Shown here: positions 1-11,301 of the stretch, one piece after another
Position numbering within the stretch: the first letter of the stretch is position 1
Layout: every line of letters starts with the position of its first letter
Assembly (NCBI RefSeq): GCF_019308355.1
Contig: NZ_JAAGKM010000002.1
Span: 62,001-126,000, forward strand
From: Empedobacter falsenii
Lineage (GTDB): Bacteria > Bacteroidota > Bacteroidia > Flavobacteriales > Weeksellaceae
Reading direction: 5' to 3'
DNA length: 64,000 bases
Notes under the pieces: generated by a model
What the model saw: only the letters and a program-made list of their open reading frames with translations
Database searches by the model: none
What the model was told of the DNA's origin: nothing
Made by a program: the position numbers and the translations under genes

Positions 1-2412
<2,412 letters not shown>

Positions 2413-2433
2413 TATTAATGAGAATTGAAAGAA

Positions 2434-2461
2434 GTTCTACGTAAAACGTATCACGTAGAAC
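2434..2461 (-). terminator. hairpin after GH97 gene
   Basis: GTTCTACGT (2434-2442) and ACGTAGAAC (2453-2461) form perfect 9-bp arms just beyond the stop of the 2474-4579 gene. The T-tract on the minus strand is poor, so this is a terminator or an mRNA-stabilising 3' hairpin. Confidence 0.45.
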
Positions 2462-2473
2462 TTAAAACATTTT

Positions 2474-4579
2474 CTACTTTATTGGAAAAATCGAAATTGC
2501 TGTTCCTCCACTCGCCGCTAAATTCAATTTCAGTTTTGATTTTGAATTTACTTTTACTTTTTTGATGTCGTATGCTTTTGGATTTTTATCCCAATGTGCA
2601 TTTTTCGCATCTTGGTAAATTGTTGCTTCGTAAGTTACTCCAGGCGTTAAGAAATCTAATTTAATTTCAGTTTTTCGAGGATTTTCATCTGTAATCGCAC
2701 CTACAAACCAATTCTCCCTTCCTTTTGCTTTACGCGCTACTGTTAAATAATCACCAGGCTCAGCTTCTAAGTATTTTGTATCGTCCCAATCCACTGCCAC
2801 ATCTTTGATGAATTGGAAAGCATCGGCATACTTCTCGTAGTTTTCTGGTAAATCGGCAGCCATTTGTAACGGAGAATATAACGTCACATATAAAGCCAAT
2901 TGTTTCGCTAAAGTGGTATGCACTTTTGTATCACGACCAACATTATACACTTTCATTTCTGTTTCAAAAATACCAGGCGTATAATCCATAGGACCACCTA
3001 ACTGACGTGTGAAGGGTAGAATGGTTTCGTGCGCTGGAGGATTTCCATAACTCCATGCATTAAACTCGTTTCCTCTCCCTGCCTCAGCAGCAATATAATT
3101 TGGATACGTACGGTGATAACCCGAAGGACGAGAACTCTCGTGTGTATTGACTAAAATTTTATTTTCAGCGAAACGCTCTACCGTCCAATTGAAATGATTG
3201 ACCATTGTTTGTCCATCGTGATATTCTCCTCTTGGAATGATGCGACCAACATAACCTGTTTTTACTGCAGGATATTCGTAATGTTTCATTACCTCCATTG
3301 CACGGTCAAAACGACGTTCGTAGTTGGCTACTGAACCAGAAGTTTCGTGGTGCATAATCATTTTTACACCTTTTGATTTTGCATAAGCAGAAATTTCTTT
3401 GATATCGAAATCAGCATAAGGTGTTGTGAAATCGAAAACATCTTCTTTCCAGTTCCCATACCAATCTTCCCATCCTTCATTCCAACCTTCCACTAAAACT
3501 CCGTCGAATCCGTGTTTCGCTGCAAAGTCGATGTAACGTTTTGTATTTTCTGTAGTCGCTCCGTGAGGAAATTTAATTGCCTCCTGTCCGACTTGGTTTT
3601 GTGCGTTTTGAGTTCCTTGACGATCCCACGTTGATTTCCCAACGTGCATTTCCCACCAAATTCCGACATATTTCATTGGTTTAATCCAAGATGTATCTTC
3701 AATTTTTGATGGTTCATTTAAATTTAAAATCATTTGAGGACCTTTCCCTACGATATCTCGGGCATCATCTGATACCATTATTGTACGCCAAGGTGTGTTG
3801 AAAGGCGCTTGTAAATAAGCTAAATCTCCAATTGCGTTTGGTGCTAAATGCGATTTGAATTGATAGGAGTTTTTATCAAATTCTAAATGCATTACTGGAT
3901 AATTAACCACTGCAGCTTCGAAAATATTTAAGTAAATATTATCCGAAGTTTTCATTTGTAATGGCGTTTGAACTGAATTTGGTTTCCCAATTGATTTCAC
4001 TCCAATCCCATTATTCATATCAATTTTACTGTGATCGATTCCTGAAATCTTCGATTCGATGTATGTATATTCTTGTGTATCGAAATCACCAGGTAACCAA
4101 AATGTTTGATGATCTCCTGTTAAATTAAATTGTGTTTTTTCTTCTTTTACGACAAAGTAATTTAAGTTTTGTTGCTTCGGAAATTCATAGCGAAAAGCTA
4201 CACCTTCATCAAAAACTCGAAACGTAACATTTACATTTCGGTTAGTAGAAGTTTGCGTTAATTGAAACGTACCTTCGTTATGAATATCTTTAATTTCTTT
4301 GTATTCTCCTAAAACAGGTTGCCAAGCATCATTTACTGATTTAGTCGTATAATTTGTAACTGTAAATCCGTTTTCTAAAGCTTCTGCATCTTTTAAAATG
4401 AAACCTAATGTTGAAGGTTTTACAATTTCTTTTCCTTTATAAGTTACCGAATACGATGGTTGACCATTAGCTGTTAATTCGAAGTTAACTTTTACTTCCT
4501 TTGATGGCGATTCAATGATTTGGGCATTTAATGCGCCTATGGCAAGTAAAGTAAATATAGTTGTTGTTAATTTTTTCAT
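2474..4579 (-). CDS. susB: GH97 family alpha-glucosidase (SusB-like)
   Basis: This 701-residue protein hydrolyses alpha-linked gluco-oligosaccharides, most likely in the periplasm; a signal peptide ends at about residue 20 (LNAQ). The GH97 N-terminal beta-sandwich is followed by a TIM barrel with [10 protein letters not shown] near 364-373. Key residues seen: Glu412 in HHETSGS, His480-Glu481, and Glu499/Glu505 in EAGRGNE. Their order and spacing match the catalytic bases, calcium ligand and acid of the inverting enzyme SusB. It lies between the SusA-like GH13 gene and a second GH97 gene, as expected for a periplasmic malto-oligosaccharide trimming enzyme. An alpha-galactosidase or other GH97 specificity is less likely because the inverting-type bases are present. 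Confidence 0.93.
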   Translation of the reverse strand: MKKLTTTIFTLLAIGALNAQIIESPSKEVKVNFELTANGQPSYSVTYKGKEIVKPSTLGFILKDAEALENGFTVTNYTTKSVNDAWQPVLGEYKEIKDIHNEGTFQLTQTSTNRNVNVTFRVFDEGVAFRYEFPKQQNLNYFVVKEEKTQFNLTGDHQTFWLPGDFDTQEYTYIESKISGIDHSKIDMNNGIGVKSIGKPNSVQTPLQMKTSDNIYLNIFEAAVVNYPVMHLEFDKNSYQFKSHLAPNAIGDLAYLQAPFNTPWRTIMVSDDARDIVGKGPQMILNLNEPSKIEDTSWIKPMKYVGIWWEMHVGKSTWDRQGTQNAQNQVGQEAIKFPHGATTENTKRYIDFAAKHGFDGVLVEGWNEGWEDWYGNWKEDVFDFTTPYADFDIKEISAYAKSKGVKMIMHHETSGSVANYERRFDRAMEVMKHYEYPAVKTGYVGRIIPRGEYHDGQTMVNHFNWTVERFAENKILVNTHESSRPSGYHRTYPNYIAAEAGRGNEFNAWSYGNPPAHETILPFTRQLGGPMDYTPGIFETEMKVYNVGRDTKVHTTLAKQLALYVTLYSPLQMAADLPENYEKYADAFQFIKDVAVDWDDTKYLEAEPGDYLTVARKAKGRENWFVGAITDENPRKTEIKLDFLTPGVTYEATIYQDAKNAHWDKNPKAYDIKKVKVNSKSKLKLNLAASGGTAISIFPIK

Positions 4580-4620
4580 TTGCTTTTTACGTTGTACGTG
4601 ATATGTTTTACGTTATACGA

Positions 4621-4681
4621 TTTTGTTATTCTGAGCTTTTTAAGAATTATAAAAAACATTTCGACAAGCTCAGTGTGACAG
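4621..4681. repeat. dispersed intergenic repeat fragment
   Basis: The fragment contains TCGACAAGCTCAGTGTGACA (4661-4680), an exact copy of 2390-2409, preceded by TTCTGAGCTTTT. It fills most of the gap between the GH13 and GH97 genes. Confidence 0.6.
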
Positions 4682-4686
4682 TAATT

Positions 4687-6543
4687 CTATTTCATCAATT
4701 CAATAATCATCGAAGATTTTCCATCAATTGTGATTTCACCGTTTGGATGAATTGTGAAATCTTGATTCGATAAAATATCTTTTCCAGTATGATATCCTTT
4801 GATCGATTCTTCAAAACGATCCAATTGGAGGGTTTGCTTATCTAATTTATTATTTAAAATCACCATTACCGATTCGTTGTCATTGTATCGGAAATACACA
4901 TAGACATCATTGATTGGTGCATAATGTTTGGTTTTACCGGAATGAATCACCTCTTTATTTTTACGCCAATTGAATACTTTCGCTGTAAAATCATAGAACG
5001 CTTTTTGCGTTGCTGTTCGTGAATTTGGATTAAATGCATTTTGTGTATCAGACTTCCAACCACCAAGAAAATCTTGACGAATTGCTGCATCTCCACCAGT
5101 ATTTTTATCTCCAGCCATACCGATTTCAGTGCCGTAATAAATTTGTGGAATTCCACGAACCGTTCCGATTAAAGTCGTTGCTAGTTGATACGGCTTAATA
5201 TCTCCTTTGTAGATTTCGTTCCAACGTTCGGTATCGTGATTTTCAAAAAAGACCAATAAATTATTGATGTCTGGATATAAGAAATCATTCGTGAATGATT
5301 CGTAGATTTTCACCAAACCTTTATCCCACGATTCTTCTTCCTGAAAAGCTTTCGTCATATTTGCATACAACGAAAAATCCATCACCGCTGGTAAATTCGA
5401 ATTGTACCCCGCCATTTCACCGATTTTCGAATCTTTTTGCCAATACGATACATGAGCTGGCGAATGCATCCACGCCTCTCCTACTACATTTAGATTGGGA
5501 TATTCATCTGTAATTGCTTTTACCCAAGTTGCCATTCCTTCTTTGTTATTGTAAGGATATGTATCTACACGTAAACCTCCTAATTCGGCATATTCTATCC
5601 ACCAAATGGCATTTTGAGTGATGTACTTTAATACTAATGGATTTGCTTGATTGATGTCTGGCATCGTCGTATCGAACCAACCATTTAATGCGCCTATTTT
5701 ATCAATCTCTGAAGCATTAGGATCAAATTGGGTTGTTGTTCTATAATTCGAACGACGGAATCCATTTTCTCCTTCTGGAAATGTATGGATCCAATCTTTT
5801 GAAGGTAAATCCTGAATCATCCAATGTGAGATTCCCCAGTGATTCGTGACATAATCTTGAATCAAATACATTCCACGTTGATTCAATTTCTGAGACAATT
5901 CACGGTATTCTTCGTTTGTCCCGTAACGACCATCAATTTTATATAAATCGGTTTGAGCATACCCGTGATACGAATATTCTTTTTCATTGTCTTCGTTTAC
6001 TGGAGTTAACCAAACTGCAGTGGCTCCTAAATTTTGGATATAATCTAAGTTGTTGATAATTCCTCGTAAATCTCCTCCGTGACGACCACCTGGCAATTGA
6101 CGATTAACTTTCTCACGCAATTCTTTTTTCGAATCATTGCTTTCATCTCCATTGGCGAAACGATCCGGCATAATTAAATACACCATATCTTTTGACGTAA
6201 AAGATGTTCGATTTGCAGAATTTGGCTGACGATTTTTTAACTCGTATGTATACGAATCAACGATTTTATTTTTGTTTTTGATGTTAATTTTGAATGATGA
6301 TTTGTTTACTTCATTCGTATTAATCGTTACAAAAACATAATTTGGATTTTCAGTTTTCTGTAAATTTTGAATTTTTACATTATCCGATAATTCAATATTG
6401 TATTTACTAATATCTTTTCCATAAACCAGAATTTGAACTTCTGGATTTTTCATTCCTTTCCACCAAAACATTGGCTCTACTTTTTGAATTTGTGCAAAAG
6501 CTAATGTTGATAGGAAAGATGATAATAATAGTATTTTTTTCAT
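4687..6543 (-). CDS. susA: GH13 alpha-amylase/neopullulanase-type enzyme (SusA-like)
   Basis: This 618-residue protein has a signal peptide (cleavage near LAFAQ, residue 18) and is probably periplasmic. An N-terminal beta-domain of roughly 100 residues precedes the GH13 barrel, as in cyclomaltodextrinase/neopullulanase enzymes; SusA of B. thetaiotaomicron has nearly the same length. All four conserved GH13 regions are visible: QDYVTNH with Asp230, GLRVDTYPY with nucleophile Asp327, VVGEAW with acid Glu356, and FFENHDTER with Asp437. It would cleave imported malto-oligosaccharides or cyclodextrins into short products for the GH97 and GH65 enzymes. It is separated from the upstream GH65 gene by about 260 bp with a terminator-like hairpin, so it may start its own transcript. 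Confidence 0.94.
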   Translation of the reverse strand: MKKILLLSSFLSTLAFAQIQKVEPMFWWKGMKNPEVQILVYGKDISKYNIELSDNVKIQNLQKTENPNYVFVTINTNEVNKSSFKINIKNKNKIVDSYTYELKNRQPNSANRTSFTSKDMVYLIMPDRFANGDESNDSKKELREKVNRQLPGGRHGGDLRGIINNLDYIQNLGATAVWLTPVNEDNEKEYSYHGYAQTDLYKIDGRYGTNEEYRELSQKLNQRGMYLIQDYVTNHWGISHWMIQDLPSKDWIHTFPEGENGFRRSNYRTTTQFDPNASEIDKIGALNGWFDTTMPDINQANPLVLKYITQNAIWWIEYAELGGLRVDTYPYNNKEGMATWVKAITDEYPNLNVVGEAWMHSPAHVSYWQKDSKIGEMAGYNSNLPAVMDFSLYANMTKAFQEEESWDKGLVKIYESFTNDFLYPDINNLLVFFENHDTERWNEIYKGDIKPYQLATTLIGTVRGIPQIYYGTEIGMAGDKNTGGDAAIRQDFLGGWKSDTQNAFNPNSRTATQKAFYDFTAKVFNWRKNKEVIHSGKTKHYAPINDVYVYFRYNDNESVMVILNNKLDKQTLQLDRFEESIKGYHTGKDILSNQDFTIHPNGEITIDGKSSMIIELMK

Positions 6544-6554
6544 GTTTTTTGTTT

Positions 6555-6720
6555 TTTTGATACCTCGACAAGCTTTGTATGATATTTACTTTATTGTCAT
6601 TTTGAGTTTATCAAAGAATCTTTTTTAAATTCTCTGTCCAGCTGAACTTGTTTCAGCTTCTCATTCTCTGCTTCATGCGATCCTGAAATGAATTCAGGAT
6701 GACTTTTTTAAAATACGTTT
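6555..6720. repeat. dispersed intergenic repeat fragments
   Basis: The fragments include CTCGACAAGCTTTGTATGA, ATTTTGAGTTTATCAAAGAA, and GAACTTGTTTCAGCTTCTCA followed by CCTGAAATGAATTCAGGATG, which is a short inverted repeat. They are related to the blocks at 2265-2412 and 61684-61835. Confidence 0.55.
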
Positions 6721-6754
6721 TCAGAATAAACTTAGAACTTAAAACATCTATTCT

Positions 6755-6793
6755 AAATAAAAATACCCTGAAAACCGAAGCCTTCAAGGTATT
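6755..6793 (-). terminator. terminator-like hairpin after GH65 gene
   Basis: On the minus strand AATACCTTGAAGGC, a TTCG tetraloop and a complementary GTTTTCAGGGTATT arm are followed by TTTATTT, 13 bases after the stop codon at 6806. Confidence 0.75.
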
Positions 6794-6805
6794 AGATTCC
6801 CTTTA

Positions 6806-9103
6806 TTAAATCGAAGGCTGAACAACTACTTTCTGGTCGAAAACATAAACCTCTAACGGTTCTGTTCCTTCCAATTCAAATGTTGTTTCTCCTTTATTTA
6901 CAATAACTTTTAGGATTTGATGACGGAAATTTACTTTAAATGTAAAACCTTCCCATTGTTCTGGTAAACGTGGCTCAAAATACAATTGATCGTTTTTCAC
7001 ACGCATTCCACCAAATCCTTCTACAATCGACATCCAAGTTCCAGCCATAGATGTGATGTGTAATCCTTCGTGAACTTCTTTGTTATAATCATCTAAATCT
7101 AAACGAGAAGTTCTCAAATAAAATGTATATGCTTGCTCCATTCTTCCTAACGTTGCTGCTTGGATGGAATGAACACAAGGCGATAATGATGATTCGTGAA
7201 CCGTTAATGGTTCGTAAAAATCAAAATGTTTTTCTAATTGATCTTTCGAAAATTGATCTTCGAAATAATAGAACGATTGTAAAACGTCTGCTTGTTTGAT
7301 ATAAGCTGAACGTAAAATTCTATCCCAAGACCATTTTTGATTAATCGGACGTTCTTCTTTTGGTAATTCAGAAACAGGTGTTAAATCTTTATCCAAGAAA
7401 CCATCTTGCTGTAAATAAATTCCTAATTCTTCACTGAATGGAAAATAAATATTCTCTGCAACTTCTTTCATTTCTGCTAATTCAGCATCAGTAATACTTC
7501 TCTTTGCAGCGATTCGAGCGAAATCCTCTGGATAATTTGTTTTGACGTTTTCAACTTGTTCCAACAAATAATTCATACACCATTGTGCACAATAATTTGA
7601 ATGGAAATTGTTGTTGACATTATTTTCATATTCGTTAGGTCCCGTAACTCCTAACATCACATATTGTTTTTTGTCGTTTGACCAATTCACACGCTGTTTC
7701 CAAAAACGTGCAATTCCTAATAAAACCTCTAAACCAGCTTCTGGAATATACGTTTGATCTCCCGTAAAACGAACATAGTTGTAAATCGCAAATGCAATAG
7801 CTCCATTACGGTGAATTTCCTCGAATGTAATTTCCCATTCGTTATGGCATTCTTCACCATTCATCGTAACCATCGGATACAAAGCTGCACCTTTGTTGAA
7901 GCCTAATTTTTCTCCATTTTCAATCGCTTTATCCAATTGATTAAAACGATACATTAATAAGTTTCGCGCAACTTCTTGATTTTTTGTTACCATGTAAAAT
8001 GGCAAACAATATGCTTCTGTATCCCAATATGTAGAACCTCCATATTTCTCTCCCGTAAAGCCTTTTGGACCGATATTCAAACGCTCATCTTTTCCAGAAT
8101 ACGTTTGATTTAATTGAAAAATATTAAAACGAATACCTTGTTGCGCTTTTGTATCTCCTTCTATAGTGATATCAGCCATTTCCCAAATCTTTGCCCAAGC
8201 TTCTTTTTGGTTTATTAACAATTGTTCATAACCTTGTTCATTTGCTTGAGATAATACATTTTCGGCAGCGTTAATTAATTCATTTTTAGGATGATTTGTC
8301 GAAACTACATAACCTCCAAATTTCTCAATTGTCGCGGTATCATTCGCTTTTACCTCAACTTCATATGTAAATTCTACTTTTGTTTCAGTTTTAACATCAC
8401 TTGTTGGTGTATTTTGTTGATAACTTCCATTTACCAAGATTTTATTCTGCATAAATGTTACGACTTCAAAATGAGTTTTGAACGTACGCGCTTGTACAAA
8501 ACCTTGTTCACCTTTAATTTCAGAAAAAATTGGTTCCCAAAAAATCTCTTCCCAGTTCGCATCTTCGTTCTTTACAGCTGCATCAACATAAGGTTTGAAG
8601 ACAATTTTCGCATCATCATTGATTGGTTTGATGTCATATTTAATTGCTCCTAATTCATCTAAATCAGCAGAAAGAAAACGTCGAACAAAAACCTCAATTT
8701 CTAATCCTGAAGGTAAAATCGCAATAAATGAACGATCCAATAAACCTTCTTTCATATTCAATTCGCGACGGAAATTTTTAACTTCTTTACAAGTGTTTAA
8801 ATCAAATTTTTCACCGTTAATTTCGATGTCAATTCCAATCCAAACTGGCGCATTTAATACTTTTGCAAAATATTCTGGATAACCGTTTTTCCACCATCCC
8901 ACTTTTGTCTTGTCAGGATAATAAACGCCGGCAATATAGCTTCCTTGAAATGTATCACCTGAATAAAATTCTTCGAAATTGGCACGTTGTCCCATTGCTC
9001 CATTTCCGATAGAAAATAAACTTTCAGACGATTTTACACGATCTTTTTCAAACCCTTCTTCGATAATTGACCACGCATTCGGGATGATATAATCTTGATT
9101 CAT
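6806..9103 (-). CDS. GH65 family maltose phosphorylase-like enzyme
   Basis: This 765-residue cytoplasmic protein (no signal peptide) belongs to glycoside hydrolase family 65. Visible features are the substrate-site stretch GSTYWDTEAY (residues 356-365), and GVTGPNEYENN with Glu491, which corresponds to the general acid of bacterial maltose phosphorylases; a C-terminal beta domain closes the protein. The reaction would be maltose plus phosphate giving glucose and beta-glucose 1-phosphate. The product fits its neighbour: the beta-phosphoglucomutase gene lies 27 bp upstream on the same strand, so the pair converts maltose to glucose and glucose 6-phosphate. Trehalose or kojibiose phosphorylase activity is possible within GH65, but the starch-locus context favours maltose. 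Confidence 0.9.
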   Translation of the reverse strand: MNQDYIIPNAWSIIEEGFEKDRVKSSESLFSIGNGAMGQRANFEEFYSGDTFQGSYIAGVYYPDKTKVGWWKNGYPEYFAKVLNAPVWIGIDIEINGEKFDLNTCKEVKNFRRELNMKEGLLDRSFIAILPSGLEIEVFVRRFLSADLDELGAIKYDIKPINDDAKIVFKPYVDAAVKNEDANWEEIFWEPIFSEIKGEQGFVQARTFKTHFEVVTFMQNKILVNGSYQQNTPTSDVKTETKVEFTYEVEVKANDTATIEKFGGYVVSTNHPKNELINAAENVLSQANEQGYEQLLINQKEAWAKIWEMADITIEGDTKAQQGIRFNIFQLNQTYSGKDERLNIGPKGFTGEKYGGSTYWDTEAYCLPFYMVTKNQEVARNLLMYRFNQLDKAIENGEKLGFNKGAALYPMVTMNGEECHNEWEITFEEIHRNGAIAFAIYNYVRFTGDQTYIPEAGLEVLLGIARFWKQRVNWSNDKKQYVMLGVTGPNEYENNVNNNFHSNYCAQWCMNYLLEQVENVKTNYPEDFARIAAKRSITDAELAEMKEVAENIYFPFSEELGIYLQQDGFLDKDLTPVSELPKEERPINQKWSWDRILRSAYIKQADVLQSFYYFEDQFSKDQLEKHFDFYEPLTVHESSLSPCVHSIQAATLGRMEQAYTFYLRTSRLDLDDYNKEVHEGLHITSMAGTWMSIVEGFGGMRVKNDQLYFEPRLPEQWEGFTFKVNFRHQILKVIVNKGETTFELEGTEPLEVYVFDQKVVVQPSI

Positions 9104-9130
9104 TTTGTTTGTTGTATATAGTTTGTATAA

Positions 9131-9787
9131 TTATTGATTGATTAATTCGAACAAGAAATCCTCTGAGATTTCAGTAAAATTTTTAAAGTTGTATTTCGCT
9201 TCATTCAAAACTGAATCTTCTCCAATTCCGATGCTTGTCATTCCTGCAACATTTGCTGCTTCAATTCCTGCAACAGAATCTTCAAATACAATTGAATTTT
9301 CGTTTGTTTGATTCGCTTTTTTCGCTCCAACGATAAAAACTTCTGGATCTGGTTTTGCGTTAGAAACATCGTTTCCATCTACGATATCATCGAAATAATT
9401 TAGAATATTAACTTTCTCTAAAATTGGACGTGCATTTTTAGAAGCTGATCCCAAAATAATTGGTTGATTGTTTTCTTTTAGAAAGTTTAAAACGTCCATA
9501 ACGCCTGGTAAAATTTCAGAATCGTCCATCTTATCAATGTATTCTAAATATTCTTTGTTCTTCTGAATTAACCATTCGTTTTTCTGCTCATCAGAAGCTT
9601 CAACATTTCCCAATCCAAGAATAATTTCTAATGATCGCACACGAGAAACACCTTTCAATAATTCGTTATGTTCGTGCGTAAAATCGATGTTTAGATTATT
9701 CGCTAATTTTTTCCATGCTAAATAATGGTACTTTGCAGTGTCGACGATGACACCATCTAAATCAAAAATAAATGCTTTAGTTTTCAA
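9131..9787 (-). CDS. pgmB: beta-phosphoglucomutase
   Basis: This 218-residue HAD-superfamily protein converts beta-glucose 1-phosphate to glucose 6-phosphate in the cytoplasm. The phosphorylation motif FDLDGVIVDT puts the nucleophile at Asp9 and acid/base at Asp11; LGSASKN, NAKPDPE and FEDSVAGIEAA are the later HAD motifs, and the alpha-helical cap lies between. The length is usual for PgmB. It sits 5 bp downstream of the symporter gene and just upstream of the GH65 gene, so the three genes look co-transcribed. This context favours PgmB over a generic HAD phosphatase. Confidence 0.93.
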   Translation of the reverse strand: MKTKAFIFDLDGVIVDTAKYHYLAWKKLANNLNIDFTHEHNELLKGVSRVRSLEIILGLGNVEASDEQKNEWLIQKNKEYLEYIDKMDDSEILPGVMDVLNFLKENNQPIILGSASKNARPILEKVNILNYFDDIVDGNDVSNAKPDPEVFIVGAKKANQTNENSIVFEDSVAGIEAANVAGMTSIGIGEDSVLNEAKYNFKNFTEISEDFLFELINQ

Positions 9788-9792
9788 AATGA

Positions 9793-11139
9793 TTATGCTT
9801 TGATTGGTTCATCCACATCTTTTACGCGCGTTACAAAAAGTGCTGCAATAATTAGCGCAACACCGCTGGTAACAATGGCGAAAATTGGATTATCGTGATA
9901 TAAATATTTTACAATTGGACCGCCTAACAATGCGTTGACGATTTGAGGCATACAAATGAAGAAATTGAAAATTCCCATGTAAACACCCATTTTTTTCGCT
10001 GGAATTGCTCCCGCTAAAATTGCATAAGGTATCGATAAGATACTTGCCCAAGCGATTCCTACTCCGATCATGGAAAGGATTAGTAATTTTGGATCGTGAA
10101 TAAAATAGATTGAAATTAATCCTAATCCTCCACAAATTAATGAAATAGCATGTGTTGTTTTTCGACCAAATTTTAAGGCTATTGCTGGTAAAAAGAAGGC
10201 GAATATTGCAGAAATTCCGTTGTAAACTCCGAAGATAATTCCAACCCAATCTCCTGCTTTTTGATATGTTTCTGAATGGGTATCACTCAAAGACAAACCG
10301 TACACATGATGCGCGATTGCTGGCGTAGCAAATACCCACATTCCGAATAATGCAAACCACGTAAAGAATTGTACCAAACCTAATTGTTTCATCGTTTTTG
10401 GCATATTTCCAAAATCGGTAAAAATCTGTGTTAAGCTTGCTTTTTCTTCAACAATTGGTTCTCTACCTTCTGCTTTTTCGAAAGCGTCTAATTCTTCTGG
10501 CGAATATTCTTTTGTTGTAAAAATGGTGATTAAAACGGTTACAATAATTGCAATTGCTCCAATAATGAATGATAAAATTAAGTGAAACGGAACTTCTCCT
10601 TCCGCTGCAACACTTGAAACACCAAACCAGTTGCTCAAAATATAAGGTAACCACGAACCCACAACAGCTCCTAAACCAATAATTACAGTTTGAATTGAAT
10701 ATCCTAATGTACGTTGATCCGAAGGCAACATATCTGCTACAAATGCACGCATCGGTTCCATCGCGATATTGAATGAAGCATCCATTATCATCAAGAATCC
10801 AGCACCCATCCATAATGCAGGCATCAATGCCGTAAATGCACCTGCTTGTGGCATTAAGATTAATCCGAAAGAAGCCAATAAAGCTCCTACTAAAAAGTAT
10901 GGTTTTCTTCGTCCAAATTTAGACCAAGTATTATCTGAATAATGACCAATAATAGGTTGAACAATCAATCCCATTAGCGGTGCAACAATCCAAAACCAAG
11001 ACAATTCGTGCACATCGGCACCAAATGAACTTAGAATACGGCTCGCATTTGCGTTTTGCAAGGCGAAACCCATTTGAACTCCTAGATATCCGAAACTTAA
11101 ATTCCAGATTTCAAGAAATCCTAATCTACGCTTTCTCAT
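9793..11139 (-). CDS. MFS/GPH-type sugar symporter, probable maltose transporter
   Basis: This 448-residue inner-membrane protein has about twelve hydrophobic segments. The early loop GHYSDNTWSKFGRRKPY resembles the G-x3-D-x-GRRRP loop of the GPH/SLC45-like sugar-cation symporters. It probably moves maltose or short malto-oligosaccharides from periplasm to cytoplasm, where the GH65 and PgmB enzymes encoded directly downstream act. The gene starts 162 bp downstream of the LacI-type regulator. A polytopic carrier in this place takes the role that other MFS importers play in Bacteroidetes starch loci. The cation and the exact sugar are not visible. Confidence 0.87.
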   Translation of the reverse strand: MRKRRLGFLEIWNLSFGYLGVQMGFALQNANASRILSSFGADVHELSWFWIVAPLMGLIVQPIIGHYSDNTWSKFGRRKPYFLVGALLASFGLILMPQAGAFTALMPALWMGAGFLMIMDASFNIAMEPMRAFVADMLPSDQRTLGYSIQTVIIGLGAVVGSWLPYILSNWFGVSSVAAEGEVPFHLILSFIIGAIAIIVTVLITIFTTKEYSPEELDAFEKAEGREPIVEEKASLTQIFTDFGNMPKTMKQLGLVQFFTWFALFGMWVFATPAIAHHVYGLSLSDTHSETYQKAGDWVGIIFGVYNGISAIFAFFLPAIALKFGRKTTHAISLICGGLGLISIYFIHDPKLLILSMIGVGIAWASILSIPYAILAGAIPAKKMGVYMGIFNFFICMPQIVNALLGGPIVKYLYHDNPIFAIVTSGVALIIAALFVTRVKDVDEPIKA

Positions 11140-11165
11140 TATCGTAATTTTTTTATGTATTTTAC

Positions 11166-11186
11166 GATAAGCGTTTTATGCTTATC
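11166..11186. promoter_or_regulatory. inverted repeat upstream of the symporter gene
   Basis: GATAAGC (11166-11172) and GCTTATC (11180-11186) form 7-bp arms around a 7-base spacer, 27-47 bases before the symporter start. It contains GCGTTTT, a partial match to the 16-bp palindrome at 12422. It could be a weak regulator site or an attenuating hairpin. Confidence 0.35.
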
Positions 11187-11190
11187 AAAA

Positions 11191-11222
11191 CTATATTTTT
11201 GTAATTTGAGAAGTAAAAATAT
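11191..11222. promoter_or_regulatory. AT-rich inverted element shared with the susC control region
   Basis: The arms ATATTTTT and AAAAATAT flank a 14-base centre. The 15-mer GAGAAGTAAAAATAT at 11208-11222 is identical to 12497-12511 upstream of susC, and the preceding TATATTT-GTAAT part is also similar. It lies between lacI and the symporter gene. Its function is unknown; a shared regulator site is an inference. Confidence 0.4.
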
Positions 11223-11301
11223 GTTTTGATTTGTTTACAATGTTAAAACTTTTTTTTGGGATTATTGCAACTGTAACAATTATTTAACCAAAAAAAACTT
11301 A

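Noticed and set aside
8291-8882. Plus-strand ORFs opposite the GH65 gene
   Set aside because: They overlap conserved GH65 coding sequence and show no known domain.
9890-10813. Extra minus-strand ORFs inside the symporter gene
   Set aside because: They are out-of-frame readings of a well-supported membrane protein, rich in Cys, Asn and Tyr as typical of shadows.
11166-11186. Second LacI operator upstream of the symporter
   Set aside because: The 7-bp arms with a 7-base spacer do not match the 16-bp palindrome; only a GCGTTTT half is shared, so it is listed as an undefined inverted repeat.
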